From: Beijerinckiaceae bacterium
GTDB taxonomy: Bacteria; Pseudomonadota; Alphaproteobacteria; Rhizobiales; Beijerinckiaceae
Direction: 5' to 3'
Length of the DNA: 64,000 nucleotides
NCBI GenBank assembly: GCA_947453205.1
Contig: CANGFT010000006.1
Location: 1 to 64,000 of the forward strand
The notes beneath the pieces were generated by a model. It saw only the letters and a program-made list of their open reading frames with translations, ran no database searches and had not been told where the DNA came from. Shown piece by piece: positions 56,049 to 64,000 of this stretch (the stretch's first letter is position 1; every line of letters begins with the position of its first letter). The translations under genes were made by a program, and so were the position numbers.

Positions 56049-57439
56049 GGCCTGCGCCCTGCGGGCAGATCGAGCGTGATGCGCAGGCCCGGCTCATTGT
56101 CTTCCAGCCGCAGCGCGCCCTGATGCAGGCGCGCGACCGCCATGGCGAGCGACAGGCCAAGGCCAGAACCCGGCGCCGAGCGTGAGCCCTCAAGACGCAC
56201 GAAACGCTCCAGCACGCGCGCGCGGTCCTGCGCGGGAACGCCCGGCCCGTGGTCTGCGACTGTGAGCTCCATTCGCGCCCCCCGGCGCTGCGCCATGATC
56301 TTCACGATCTTTTCCCGATCCGCGCCATCTTCGGGCGCACCATATTTGATGGCGTTGTCGACGAGATTGGCAAGGGCCTGGCCGATCAATTCCCGCCCGC
56401 CGCGCATCATGAGCGGGCCATCGGCGTCGAGGGTCAGGGTGACGCCCTTCTCCTCGGCCACGGCGTCATAGAGTTCGGCGACATCGCGGGCGACCTCGGC
56501 GAGATCAAAATCCTGCATCGTCTCCTGCCCCGCGCCGGACTCCAGCCGCGCGATCATCAGCAGCGCGTTGAAGACGCGGATGAGGCCATCGGCTTCTTCG
56601 ACCACCTTATCAAGGCTCGCGCGGTATTCCGCAGGCGAGCGTTCATGGCGCAGCGCCTCTTCAACCCCATTGCGCAAGCGCGTCAGCGGCGTCTTGAGGT
56701 CATGAGCGATATTGTCGGAGACCTCCTGCATTCCCTTCATCAATTCGCCGATGCGCTCCAGCATGGCGTTCAGGCTGCTGGCGAGGCGGTCGAGCTCATC
56801 GCCGCTGCCGCTCTGGGGCAGGCGGCGCGACAGATCCCCGCTCATGATGGTTTGCGCCGACGCGCTCATGGCGTCCACGCGGCGCAATACGCGCATGGCG
56901 ACGAAGATGCCGCCCGCCGTTCCAATCAGCACGAGCCATCCAAGCGACGTCAGCATCGCCCGCAACATCACGCCACGAAGCGTCTCGCGATCTTCAAGGT
57001 CGCGTCCGACGAGCAGGCGAAAGCCGCCCTGCAGCAGAAAGATCCGCGCCAGCGCCCGATGCTCGGCGACGACGCCATCCATGCGCGCATAGCGCGTTTC
57101 GATGAGTCCCGGCCGCTCCAGCACGCCCAGGGGCAGTTGGGCCACATTGCCCGCGATGCGCTCCCCGGCGAAGGTGGTGACGAGATAAAGCGAGGAGCCC
57201 GGCTGGTTCGCGCGCCGCTCCACGCTCGCGACGAGGCGCCTGATGCCGCCTTGTCGATATTGTTCAGCAAGGCCCTGGATCTCGGCGTCGACGGTCTGGT
57301 CGATCTGATCGTCGAACAGCTCCTTCACATGCATGCCGACGCGCATCAACACAAGGCCCGCGCCAATGGCGAAGATCACGAGATAGACAAGCGAAAGCTT
57401 GAAGACAGTCGTGCGGAAGAGTTTACCGAGCGCCGTCAC
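56045..57439 (-). CDS. Sensor histidine kinase (HAMP, HATPase)
   Basis: MQEVSDNIAHDLKTPLTRLRNGVEEAL; LVDNAIKYG; GPGVPAQDRARVLERFVRLEGSRSAPGSGLGLSLAMA. Confidence 0.94.
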   Translation of the reverse strand: MTALGKLFRTTVFKLSLVYLVIFAIGAGLVLMRVGMHVKELFDDQIDQTVDAEIQGLAEQYRQGGIRRLVASVERRANQPGSSLYLVTTFAGERIAGNVAQLPLGVLERPGLIETRYARMDGVVAEHRALARIFLLQGGFRLLVGRDLEDRETLRGVMLRAMLTSLGWLVLIGTAGGIFVAMRVLRRVDAMSASAQTIMSGDLSRRLPQSGSGDELDRLASSLNAMLERIGELMKGMQEVSDNIAHDLKTPLTRLRNGVEEALRHERSPAEYRASLDKVVEEADGLIRVFNALLMIARLESGAGQETMQDFDLAEVARDVAELYDAVAEEKGVTLTLDADGPLMMRGGRELIGQALANLVDNAIKYGAPEDGADREKIVKIMAQRRGARMELTVADHGPGVPAQDRARVLERFVRLEGSRSAPGSGLGLSLAMAVARLHQGALRLEDNEPGLRITLDLPAGRRP

Positions 57440-58106
57440 GGATCATATATCCAGCGCCGCGAACGGTGTGCAGCAAGGGCGCGGCATGGCCCTTGTCGAT
57501 CTTGGCGCGCAGGCGCGACACATGGACGTCGATGACATTCGTCTGGGGATCGAAGTGATAGTCCCAGACATTCTCGAGCAACATGGTGCGCGTCACCACC
57601 TGCCCGGCATGTTTCATGAGATATTCCAGCAGGCGGAATTCGCGCGGCTGCATCACGATCTCTTTGCCCGCGCGGGTGACGCAATGGCCGAGGCGGTCGA
57701 GCTCGAGATCGCCGACCCGGTAGACGGTGGGCTCGGCGCTCGCCCCGCCGCGACGGCGCGCCAGCACTTCGACACGCGCCAGCAATTCTGAAAAGGCGTA
57801 GGGCTTGGCGAGGTAATCGTCGCCGCCCGCCCGCAGGCCCTTCACCCGGTCGTCGACCTGGCCGAGCGCCGAGAGGATGAGCACGGGCGTCTCGATCTTC
57901 TGTTCGCGCAGACCGCCGATCAGCGAGAGCCCATCAAGGCGCGGCAACATGCGGTCGACGATCAGCACGTCATAAAGGCCTTCGCTCGCCAGCCCATAGC
58001 CCTCCAGCCCGTCCGCCGCATGGTCGGCGAGATGGCCTGCCTCGCGGAAGGCCTTCACCAGATAGGCGGCGGCCTCGCGGTCATCCTCGATGATGAGAAT
58101 CTTCAT
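57423..58106 (-). CDS. OmpR/PhoB-type response regulator
   Basis: MKILIIEDDREAAAYLVKAFREAGH; DVLIVDRMLPRLDGLSLI; winged-helix NVIDVHVSRLRAKIDKG. Confidence 0.95.
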   Translation of the reverse strand: MKILIIEDDREAAAYLVKAFREAGHLADHAADGLEGYGLASEGLYDVLIVDRMLPRLDGLSLIGGLREQKIETPVLILSALGQVDDRVKGLRAGGDDYLAKPYAFSELLARVEVLARRRGGASAEPTVYRVGDLELDRLGHCVTRAGKEIVMQPREFRLLEYLMKHAGQVVTRTMLLENVWDYHFDPQTNVIDVHVSRLRAKIDKGHAAPLLHTVRGAGYMIRDGAR

Positions 58107-58131
58107 GGCCTGCATCTTAAACCCTCGCCGC

Positions 58132-58161
58132 AAAAAACGGCAGGCCGCAGCTGGCCTGCCG
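58132..58161 (-). terminator. Rho-independent terminator downstream of degP
   Basis: Minus strand CGGCAGGCC-agctgc-GGCCTGCCG-TTTTTT. Confidence 0.92.
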
Positions 58162-58183
58162 TCCGCCTGTCGCGTTCAAGGGA

Positions 58184-59692
58184 TCAGCTGGTGGCCAGCG
58201 CCACAAAGCGCGAGCCTGCGTCCGACTTCACCCGCAGCAGGAGCGCCTTGCGGCCCTCGTTGCGCGCGCCCGCCAGCGCTTTGCGCACATCGGCGGGGGT
58301 CGCCACAGGCTGGCCCGCGGCCTCCAGGATCACATCGCCGGGGCGCAGGCCCTTGGCGGCGGCGGGGCCATCAGGGTTGACGCCTGCCACCACAACGCCG
58401 GCTTCGCCATTGCGTGCAGGCGCCAGGGTCAGGCCGAAGCTCGCGAGCGGCGCGTCTCGTTCCGCAGGGGCGGCCCTGGCCTGCTTGTCGCTGGGCAGGA
58501 CGCCGAGAGTGACGCTCGCGCTCTTTTGCCCGCCGTCATGCAGATAGGTCAGGTCAACCCTGGTCTGGGGCCCGAGGGCGGCGATGCGGCGCGAAAGGTC
58601 GCGGGGGCTGTCGACCGTCTCGCCATTGACGGCGGTGATGACATCGCCTGACTTCAGCCCCGCCGCCTGCGCGGGCGAGCCCGGCTGCGCCTCGGCGACG
58701 AGCGCGCCCTTGGTGGAGCGCAGGCCCATGGACTCCGCGATGTCCGGGGTCACCGGCTGGATCTGCACGCCCATCCAGCCGCGCGCCACGGCGCCCTTGT
58801 CCTTCAGCGAGGCCACGACGTCGCGGGCGACTTCGGCGGGAATGGCGAAGCCGATGCCCACGCTGCCGCCGGAGGGCGAGTAGATCGCGGTGTTCACGCC
58901 CACCACCTCGCCATGGGCGTTGAACGTGGGCCCGCCCGAATTGCCCCGGTTCACCGGCGCGTCGATCTGCAGGAAATCGTCATAGGGGCCTGCGCCTATG
59001 TCGCGGCCGCGCGCCGAGACGATGCCCGCCGTCACGGTTCCGCCAAGGCCGAAGGGATTGCCCACGGCGATCACCCAGTCGCCGACGCGCGGCGCGGCCC
59101 TGCTGAAGGAGACAGACTTGTAATCGCCGGCATCCCTGATCTTGAGCAGGGCGAGGTCTGTCTTGGGGTCGGTCCCCACGATGCTGGCGGCGACCGAGCG
59201 GCCATCATCAAGCTTCAGGGTGACGTCGCCGCTGGCGTTTTCGACGACATGGTTGTTGGTGACCACATAGCCGTCAGGTGAAATGATGAAGCCTGACCCC
59301 TGGGCCTGGCCCATGCGCGGGCCCTGGCGGCGGCCGCCATTCATGCCGGGCGCTCCGTTCTCGCCAAAGCGGCGGAAGAAGCGCTCCAGCGGATCGCCCG
59401 GCGCCAGGCGGGGCATGTCGCGGCCATGCCCATCGTCGGCGTCGGCGCTTTCAACGACAGTCACCTGCACGGAAACGACTGCGCCGCGCACGCGGTCCAC
59501 GACATCGGCGAAAGAAGGGGCGCCCTGCTGCTGCCTCATGCCCTCATGCAGCATGGGCGCTTGCGCCTGAGCTTGCCGGACGCCCATATGGCCAGAGGTG
59601 GCGACGCCGCCAATCACGAGCGCAGCCGTTGCGCCGAGCAGGACGGTGCGGAGCTTCGGGCGCGGGAGCTTTGACTTGATCGCATTCGACAT
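58184..59692 (-). CDS. degP: Do/HtrA family serine endoprotease
   Basis: GSGFIISPDGYVVTNNHVVENA; TDLALLKI; VNRGNSGGPTFNAHGEVVGVNTAIYSPSGGSVGIGFAIP; two PDZ domains. Confidence 0.95.
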   Translation of the reverse strand: MSNAIKSKLPRPKLRTVLLGATAALVIGGVATSGHMGVRQAQAQAPMLHEGMRQQQGAPSFADVVDRVRGAVVSVQVTVVESADADDGHGRDMPRLAPGDPLERFFRRFGENGAPGMNGGRRQGPRMGQAQGSGFIISPDGYVVTNNHVVENASGDVTLKLDDGRSVAASIVGTDPKTDLALLKIRDAGDYKSVSFSRAAPRVGDWVIAVGNPFGLGGTVTAGIVSARGRDIGAGPYDDFLQIDAPVNRGNSGGPTFNAHGEVVGVNTAIYSPSGGSVGIGFAIPAEVARDVVASLKDKGAVARGWMGVQIQPVTPDIAESMGLRSTKGALVAEAQPGSPAQAAGLKSGDVITAVNGETVDSPRDLSRRIAALGPQTRVDLTYLHDGGQKSASVTLGVLPSDKQARAAPAERDAPLASFGLTLAPARNGEAGVVVAGVNPDGPAAAKGLRPGDVILEAAGQPVATPADVRKALAGARNEGRKALLLRVKSDAGSRFVALATS

Positions 59693-59793
59693 GGGAACAT
59701 CTCCTCGACAGGTCTCCGGCGCTTTGCGCCGCTGTCAGGGATGACCATGCCAAAGCGCGGCTTACGCGGCGCTTTCTGGAAGATGAAACTTTG

Positions 59794-60258
59794 TTAATGC
59801 TCTCCGCCGCCCAGCAGCTTGTCGAGCCGGGCGCGCTCCTCGGCGCTCAGACCGGCCGCAGGAGAGACGACCCTGCGCCGACGCGCGGCGGCCATGAGGC
59901 CAAATCCCCCGGCGACCAGCACGAGCAAAGGCGCGCCCCACAGCAACAGCGTGCCGAAGCGGAAGGGCGGCTTCAGGAGGATGAAGTCGCCATAACGCTT
60001 GACCAGAAAATCGCGCACCTGCTCATCCGTATCCCCGGCCTGAAGGCGCTCGCGCACGAGAAGGCGCAGATCGCGGGCGAGGCCGGCGTGGGAATCGTCG
60101 ATGGACTGGTTCTGGCAGACGAGGCACCGCAATTCCGTGGAGAGGTCGCGCGCACGCGCCTCCAGCGCAGGATCGGCCAAGGCTTCGCCGGGCTCGACGG
60201 CCCAGGCGGGCGTCAGGATCAGCAAAGCCGCGAGAAGGGCGAGGAGGCGCAGCGTCAT
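59794..60258 (-). CDS. ccmH: Cytochrome c-type biogenesis protein CcmH/CycL
   Basis: [58 protein letters not shown]. Confidence 0.96.
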   Translation of the reverse strand: MTLRLLALLAALLILTPAWAVEPGEALADPALEARARDLSTELRCLVCQNQSIDDSHAGLARDLRLLVRERLQAGDTDEQVRDFLVKRYGDFILLKPPFRFGTLLLWGAPLLVLVAGGFGLMAAARRRRVVSPAAGLSAEERARLDKLLGGGEH

Positions 60259-60261
60259 GGC

Positions 60262-62235
60262 CTATTCCGCAGGCTGGGCGGCCGTCGCCCGGGCGCGGCG
60301 CGCGACGCCGATGCGCAGGCGCCGGTCGGAGAGCGACAGCCCGCCGCCCATCGCCATGAGCAGGGCGCCGATCCAGATCAACGCCACATAGGGCTTCCAG
60401 TAAAGCCGCGCGTCGAGCGAACCGTCAGGGTTCTGCTCGGACAGGCTCACATAGACCTGCCCCAGGCCAAGGGTCGCGATGCCCGCCTCGGTCGTCGGCA
60501 TCTGCCGCGCAGGATAAAAGCGCCGTGCAGGATTGATCTGGGCGATCACCACGCCGCCGGAGCGAATGTCGATGGGCGCGACGGTCGCTTCGAAATTGGG
60601 GCCGGGACGCTTCGCGATCTCCCGCACCTCGATCTGGTAAGGGCCAAGGTCCATCCGGTCGCCTGATTTGAGCGCCTGCACGACCTCCACGCCCCAGCCG
60701 GTGGCCGCGAGGCCAAAGAGCGTGACGCCGACGCCGGCATGGGCGAGGGCCGTGCCCCAGGCCGAACGCGGCAGGCCCAGCGCCCGCGCAAGCGCGATCC
60801 CCAGGGTCACGCCCCGACCGGCGATGCGGCCGTAAATCTCCACGAAGGAGCCGATGATGAGATAGGCGGCGATGGCGACGCCCACGACTGACAGCACCGG
60901 CCCGCCCCGGATGGCGCCCAGAACCAGCGCCGCAGCAAAGCCGGCGCCGACCGCCACCGTCAACCGCTCAGCCGCGCCTAGCAGATCGCCGCGCTTCCAG
61001 GCGAGCATCTGCCCCAGCGGCATCACCAGCAGGATGGGCGCAAAGAGCGGACCGAAGGTCAGGTTGAAGAAAGGCGCGCCCACCGAAATCTTTTCGCCCG
61101 TCACGGATTCGAGCGCCAGCGGATAGAGCGTGCCCACGAAGACCGTGGCGCAGCAGGTCGTGAGCAAAAGATTGTTCAACACCAGCGCGCCCTCGCGCGA
61201 CACCGGCGCGAAGATGCCGCCCTGCCGCAAGCGCCCCGCCCGCCAGGCGAACAGCGCCAGCGATCCGCCAATGAAGAAAACAAGGATCGCCAGAATGAAC
61301 ACGCCGCGCGCCGGATCATTGGCGAAGGCGTGAACAGAGGTCAGAACGCCCGAGCGCACCAGAAACGTGCCAAGCAGCGACAGCGAGAAGGCGAGGATGG
61401 CGAGGAAGATCGTCCAGATCTTGAGGGCGTCGCGCTTCTCCATGACCGCCGCCGTATGCAGCAAGGCGGTGGCCGCGAGCCATGGCATCAAGGAGGCGTT
61501 CTCGACGGGATCCCAGAACCAGAACCCGCCCCAGCCCAACGTGTAATAGGCCCAATAGGAGCCCATCGCGATGCCAAGCGTCAGGAAGAGCCAGGCCAGC
61601 AAGGTCCATGGCCGCACGAAGCGCGCCCAGGAGGCGTCGATGCGCCCGCAGATCAGCGCGGCGGCGGCGAAGGAGAAGGTGATGGAGAGGCCGACATAGC
61701 CCAGATAGAGGAGCGGCGGATGGATGGCGAGACCGGGATCCTGCAGAATCGGGTTGAGGTCGCGCCCCTCGATGGGCGGCTGGGCCAGCCGCAGGAAGGG
61801 ATTCGAGGTGAAGAGGATGAAGGTGAGGAAGGCCGCGCCGATCCATGCCTGAACGCTGAGGACCGCCGCCGCAAGATCAAGCGGCATGGCCCGCGAGCCC
61901 ACCGCCACAAGCGCGCCGAAGAGGGCGAGGATCAAGACCCACAGGAGCATCGAGCCCTCATGGTTTCCCCAGACGCCGGAGATTTTATAGATCAGCGGTT
62001 TGGCCGAATGGGAATTCTCGACCACGTTGAGCAGCGAGAAATCCGAGATGAGATAGGCGTGGGTCAGGGCTGCGAAGGACAGCGCGACCAAGAGAAACTG
62101 CGCCGCCGCCACAGGCCGCGCGGTCGCCATCAGCGCCGCGTCCCTGCGCCAGACGCCCCACAGGGGCGCGGCCGATTGCACGATGGCCAGAGCCAGCGCG
62201 AGAACCAGAGCGTAGTGGCCGATCTCGGTGATCAT
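60262..62235 (-). CDS. ccmF: Heme lyase CcmF/NrfE family subunit
   Basis: VWGNHEGSMLLWVLILALFGALV; WGGFWFWDPVENASLMPWLAATALLHTAAVMEKRDALKIWTIFLAI. Confidence 0.97.
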   Translation of the reverse strand: MITEIGHYALVLALALAIVQSAAPLWGVWRRDAALMATARPVAAAQFLLVALSFAALTHAYLISDFSLLNVVENSHSAKPLIYKISGVWGNHEGSMLLWVLILALFGALVAVGSRAMPLDLAAAVLSVQAWIGAAFLTFILFTSNPFLRLAQPPIEGRDLNPILQDPGLAIHPPLLYLGYVGLSITFSFAAAALICGRIDASWARFVRPWTLLAWLFLTLGIAMGSYWAYYTLGWGGFWFWDPVENASLMPWLAATALLHTAAVMEKRDALKIWTIFLAILAFSLSLLGTFLVRSGVLTSVHAFANDPARGVFILAILVFFIGGSLALFAWRAGRLRQGGIFAPVSREGALVLNNLLLTTCCATVFVGTLYPLALESVTGEKISVGAPFFNLTFGPLFAPILLVMPLGQMLAWKRGDLLGAAERLTVAVGAGFAAALVLGAIRGGPVLSVVGVAIAAYLIIGSFVEIYGRIAGRGVTLGIALARALGLPRSAWGTALAHAGVGVTLFGLAATGWGVEVVQALKSGDRMDLGPYQIEVREIAKRPGPNFEATVAPIDIRSGGVVIAQINPARRFYPARQMPTTEAGIATLGLGQVYVSLSEQNPDGSLDARLYWKPYVALIWIGALLMAMGGGLSLSDRRLRIGVARRARATAAQPAE

Positions 62236-62242
62236 CAGCGCC

Positions 62243-62701
62243 TCACTTGCTCGCGGAAGGCGCGGGGGCGCCCTCGTTCCAGACGCCCTGTTTCTTGAGC
62301 GCGTCCGCGACTTCGCGAGGCATGTATTTTTCATCATGCTTGGCGAGCACGGAATCCGCCCGGAACTCGCCTGGCCCCACCAGCACGCCCTCGGCCACCA
62401 CTCCCTGACCCTCCCGGAAGAGATCAGGCACCTGCCCGGTGTAGGCGACCCGGACCTCCCTTTTAGCGTCGGTGATGACGAAGGTCATGGATTTATTGTC
62501 GCCGCGCTGCACCGACCCGTCTTTCACGAGCCCGCCGATGCGAAGGCGCGCGCCCGGACTCAAGGCCTTTTCAGCAAGTTCGGTCGGGCCGTAGAAAAAG
62601 ACGATGGAATCGCGCATGGCGAAAAGCACGAGCCCCGCCGCTGCGCCCAGCACGACGAGCATCGATGCGATGAGGGTCAGTCTGCGGCCCTTGCGGGTCA
62701 T
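62243..62701 (-). CDS. ccmE: Cytochrome c maturation protein CcmE
   Basis: [42 protein letters not shown]...[11 protein letters not shown]...[21 protein letters not shown]. Confidence 0.96.
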   Translation of the reverse strand: MTRKGRRLTLIASMLVVLGAAAGLVLFAMRDSIVFFYGPTELAEKALSPGARLRIGGLVKDGSVQRGDNKSMTFVITDAKREVRVAYTGQVPDLFREGQGVVAEGVLVGPGEFRADSVLAKHDEKYMPREVADALKKQGVWNEGAPAPSASK

Positions 62702-62705
62702 TGGC

Positions 62706-63827
62706 TCAACCTCCCAGCCCGAGTTCGCCCGCCAGCGCGTCCAGCCCGGCCGTGGCGGCGGAGTCAGCGCCGAAGGCCTTGCGCGCCTCGCCAAGGGCCG
62801 CCCGCGCCTTCTCAGGCTCCCGCAGAACCGTATAGGCCCGCACGAGCCGCGACCACTCCTCGAGGCTGCCGCCATTCGTCGCAAGGCGGGCAGCGAGCCC
62901 CTCGACCATCCCGCGGATCGTCGCATCGCGCTCGGCGGGCGCCATGGCGGCGATGGCCGCGCCCTGGGGAGAGGCGGCGGGCCCAGAGGAGGCAGGGGGC
63001 GAAGCGGCAGGCGGCGAAGCCTCCCCGCCGAGCCGCGCAATGCGCTCGCGCACAAGATCGGCGAAAGGCGCCTCAGGCGCATCCGCCAGCAACCCGGCGA
63101 ACCCCTCGAGGGCGCGGGCCCTGTCGCCCTTCTGCTCGGCGGCCAGCGCCAGATAGAAGCGCGGCTCAAGGCGGCTGGGCTCAATCGCCAGCGCCTTTTC
63201 AAAGGCGGCCTGCGCCTCCTCGTCCACCTTGCCCTGATTGGCGAAGACGAGGCTCTGGCCGAAGGCCATCAAAAGATCGGGCGAGGCGCCCTGCAGGCGG
63301 ATCAGATTGCGCAAAGCCCGGGCGGCGGCGTCAGGGCGTTCGAGGCGCGTATAGACCTGCGCCAGAATCTCCCAGCCCCGCGCATCATCCGGCTCCTTCG
63401 CCAGATGCGTTTCGATCCGGGCGAGGGCGGCGGCCATGTCCATGTCCGCAGGCTGGGCCTTGATGCGCGCCTGCAGCGGCATGTCCTGATAATCGGGAGC
63501 GCCAAGACGCGCATAAAGCGCGACGCTCAGGATCGGCACGATGAGAATGACAAGCACGGAGGCGGCCTTGGCGCCCCCCCGCCCTGCAGGCGACGGCTCC
63601 AAAGCCGTGCTCGCCAGAAGGCGCCTCGCGGCCTCCGTGCGCGCCGCCTCGCCATCGGCCGGGGTCATCAGGCCCCGCGCCACATCCCGCTCGATGTCCG
63701 CCAGTTCAGCCTGATACAGATTGGTTTCAATGGCCAGACGGGAGTCGCCACGCGGCCTCCCGGCCAGAGGCCAGAGAAACGCGAGCACGGCGGCGCCCGT
63801 CATGGCGGCGAAAACAACCCAGATCAT
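62706..63827 (-). CDS. ccmI: Cytochrome c-type biogenesis protein CcmI (TPR)
   Basis: N-terminal membrane segment plus [38 protein letters not shown] repeats; adjacent to ccmE. Confidence 0.92.
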   Translation of the reverse strand: MIWVVFAAMTGAAVLAFLWPLAGRPRGDSRLAIETNLYQAELADIERDVARGLMTPADGEAARTEAARRLLASTALEPSPAGRGGAKAASVLVILIVPILSVALYARLGAPDYQDMPLQARIKAQPADMDMAAALARIETHLAKEPDDARGWEILAQVYTRLERPDAAARALRNLIRLQGASPDLLMAFGQSLVFANQGKVDEEAQAAFEKALAIEPSRLEPRFYLALAAEQKGDRARALEGFAGLLADAPEAPFADLVRERIARLGGEASPPAASPPASSGPAASPQGAAIAAMAPAERDATIRGMVEGLAARLATNGGSLEEWSRLVRAYTVLREPEKARAALGEARKAFGADSAATAGLDALAGELGLGG

Positions 63828-63888
63828 GGCGCTTGTTTAGCCCGTGACGGGGGCGCAGGGAAGGCGAATCGTCGCAAAGCCTCCCCCC

Positions 63889-64000
63889 TCACACCATCAG
63901 CAGCCGCAGCCGCACCCGAAGCCCGCCGAGGGGGCTCTCCTCCAGCTTGACCTCGCCCCCATGCAGGGCGACGAGATCGGTCACGATCGACAGGCCAAGG
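63889..64000 (-). CDS. 3' end of a sensor histidine kinase (partial, cut by window edge)
   Basis: Minus strand encodes ...LGLSIVTDLVALHGGEVKLEESPLGGLRVRLRLLMV*, i.e. the HATPase G2 box. Not in the ORF track. Confidence 0.8.
   Translation of the reverse strand, partial: LGLSIVTDLVALHGGEVKLEESPLGGLRVRLRLLMV

Noticed and set aside
56249-57535. 428-aa plus-strand ORF antisense to the sensor kinase
   Set aside because: Antisense shadow in high-GC DNA with no domain signature.

Overview
This 64 kb GC-rich window looks like chromosome from an alphaproteobacterium of the Hyphomicrobiales (Rhizobiales) type. That placement is inferred from gene content and synteny, not from a database search. Most of it is dense housekeeping and metabolic coding. 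Main blocks: moaA; Mrp/ApbC; a caspase-fold protein; an ssu sulfonate-uptake operon followed by an Lrp/AsnC regulator; cobT/cobS; dusA; a universal-stress/CxxCH module; a LIV-type (HAAT) ABC operon; DUF2849-cysI-DUF934; otsA-GH15-otsB; a fused MFS/acyltransferase/acyl-ACP synthetase with a TetR regulator; pepN; a PAS histidine kinase; glnE; a HK-RR-DegP block; ccmI-E-F-H; and the 3' end of another histidine kinase at the right edge. The left edge (about 1-2050) is a mobile-element and gene-decay zone, with a transposase 3' end, an integrase-like remnant and a possible outer-membrane-protein remnant. The most interesting observations are: (1) a caspase-like protein with both catalytic residues replaced and a 159-bp tandem-repeat plus poly-Gln tail; (2) a 103-nt strongly structured leader next to the Shine-Dalgarno of an unlisted 47-aa ORF that overlaps ssuA by ATGA; (3) a perfect FNR/FixK-type box in front of an uncharacterised small-protein/CxxCH/UspA module; (4) a perfect CtrA-type box between divergent envelope genes; (5) a perfect palindromic candidate TetR operator upstream of the lipid gene. 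No rRNA, tRNA or CRISPR array was recognised by eye.
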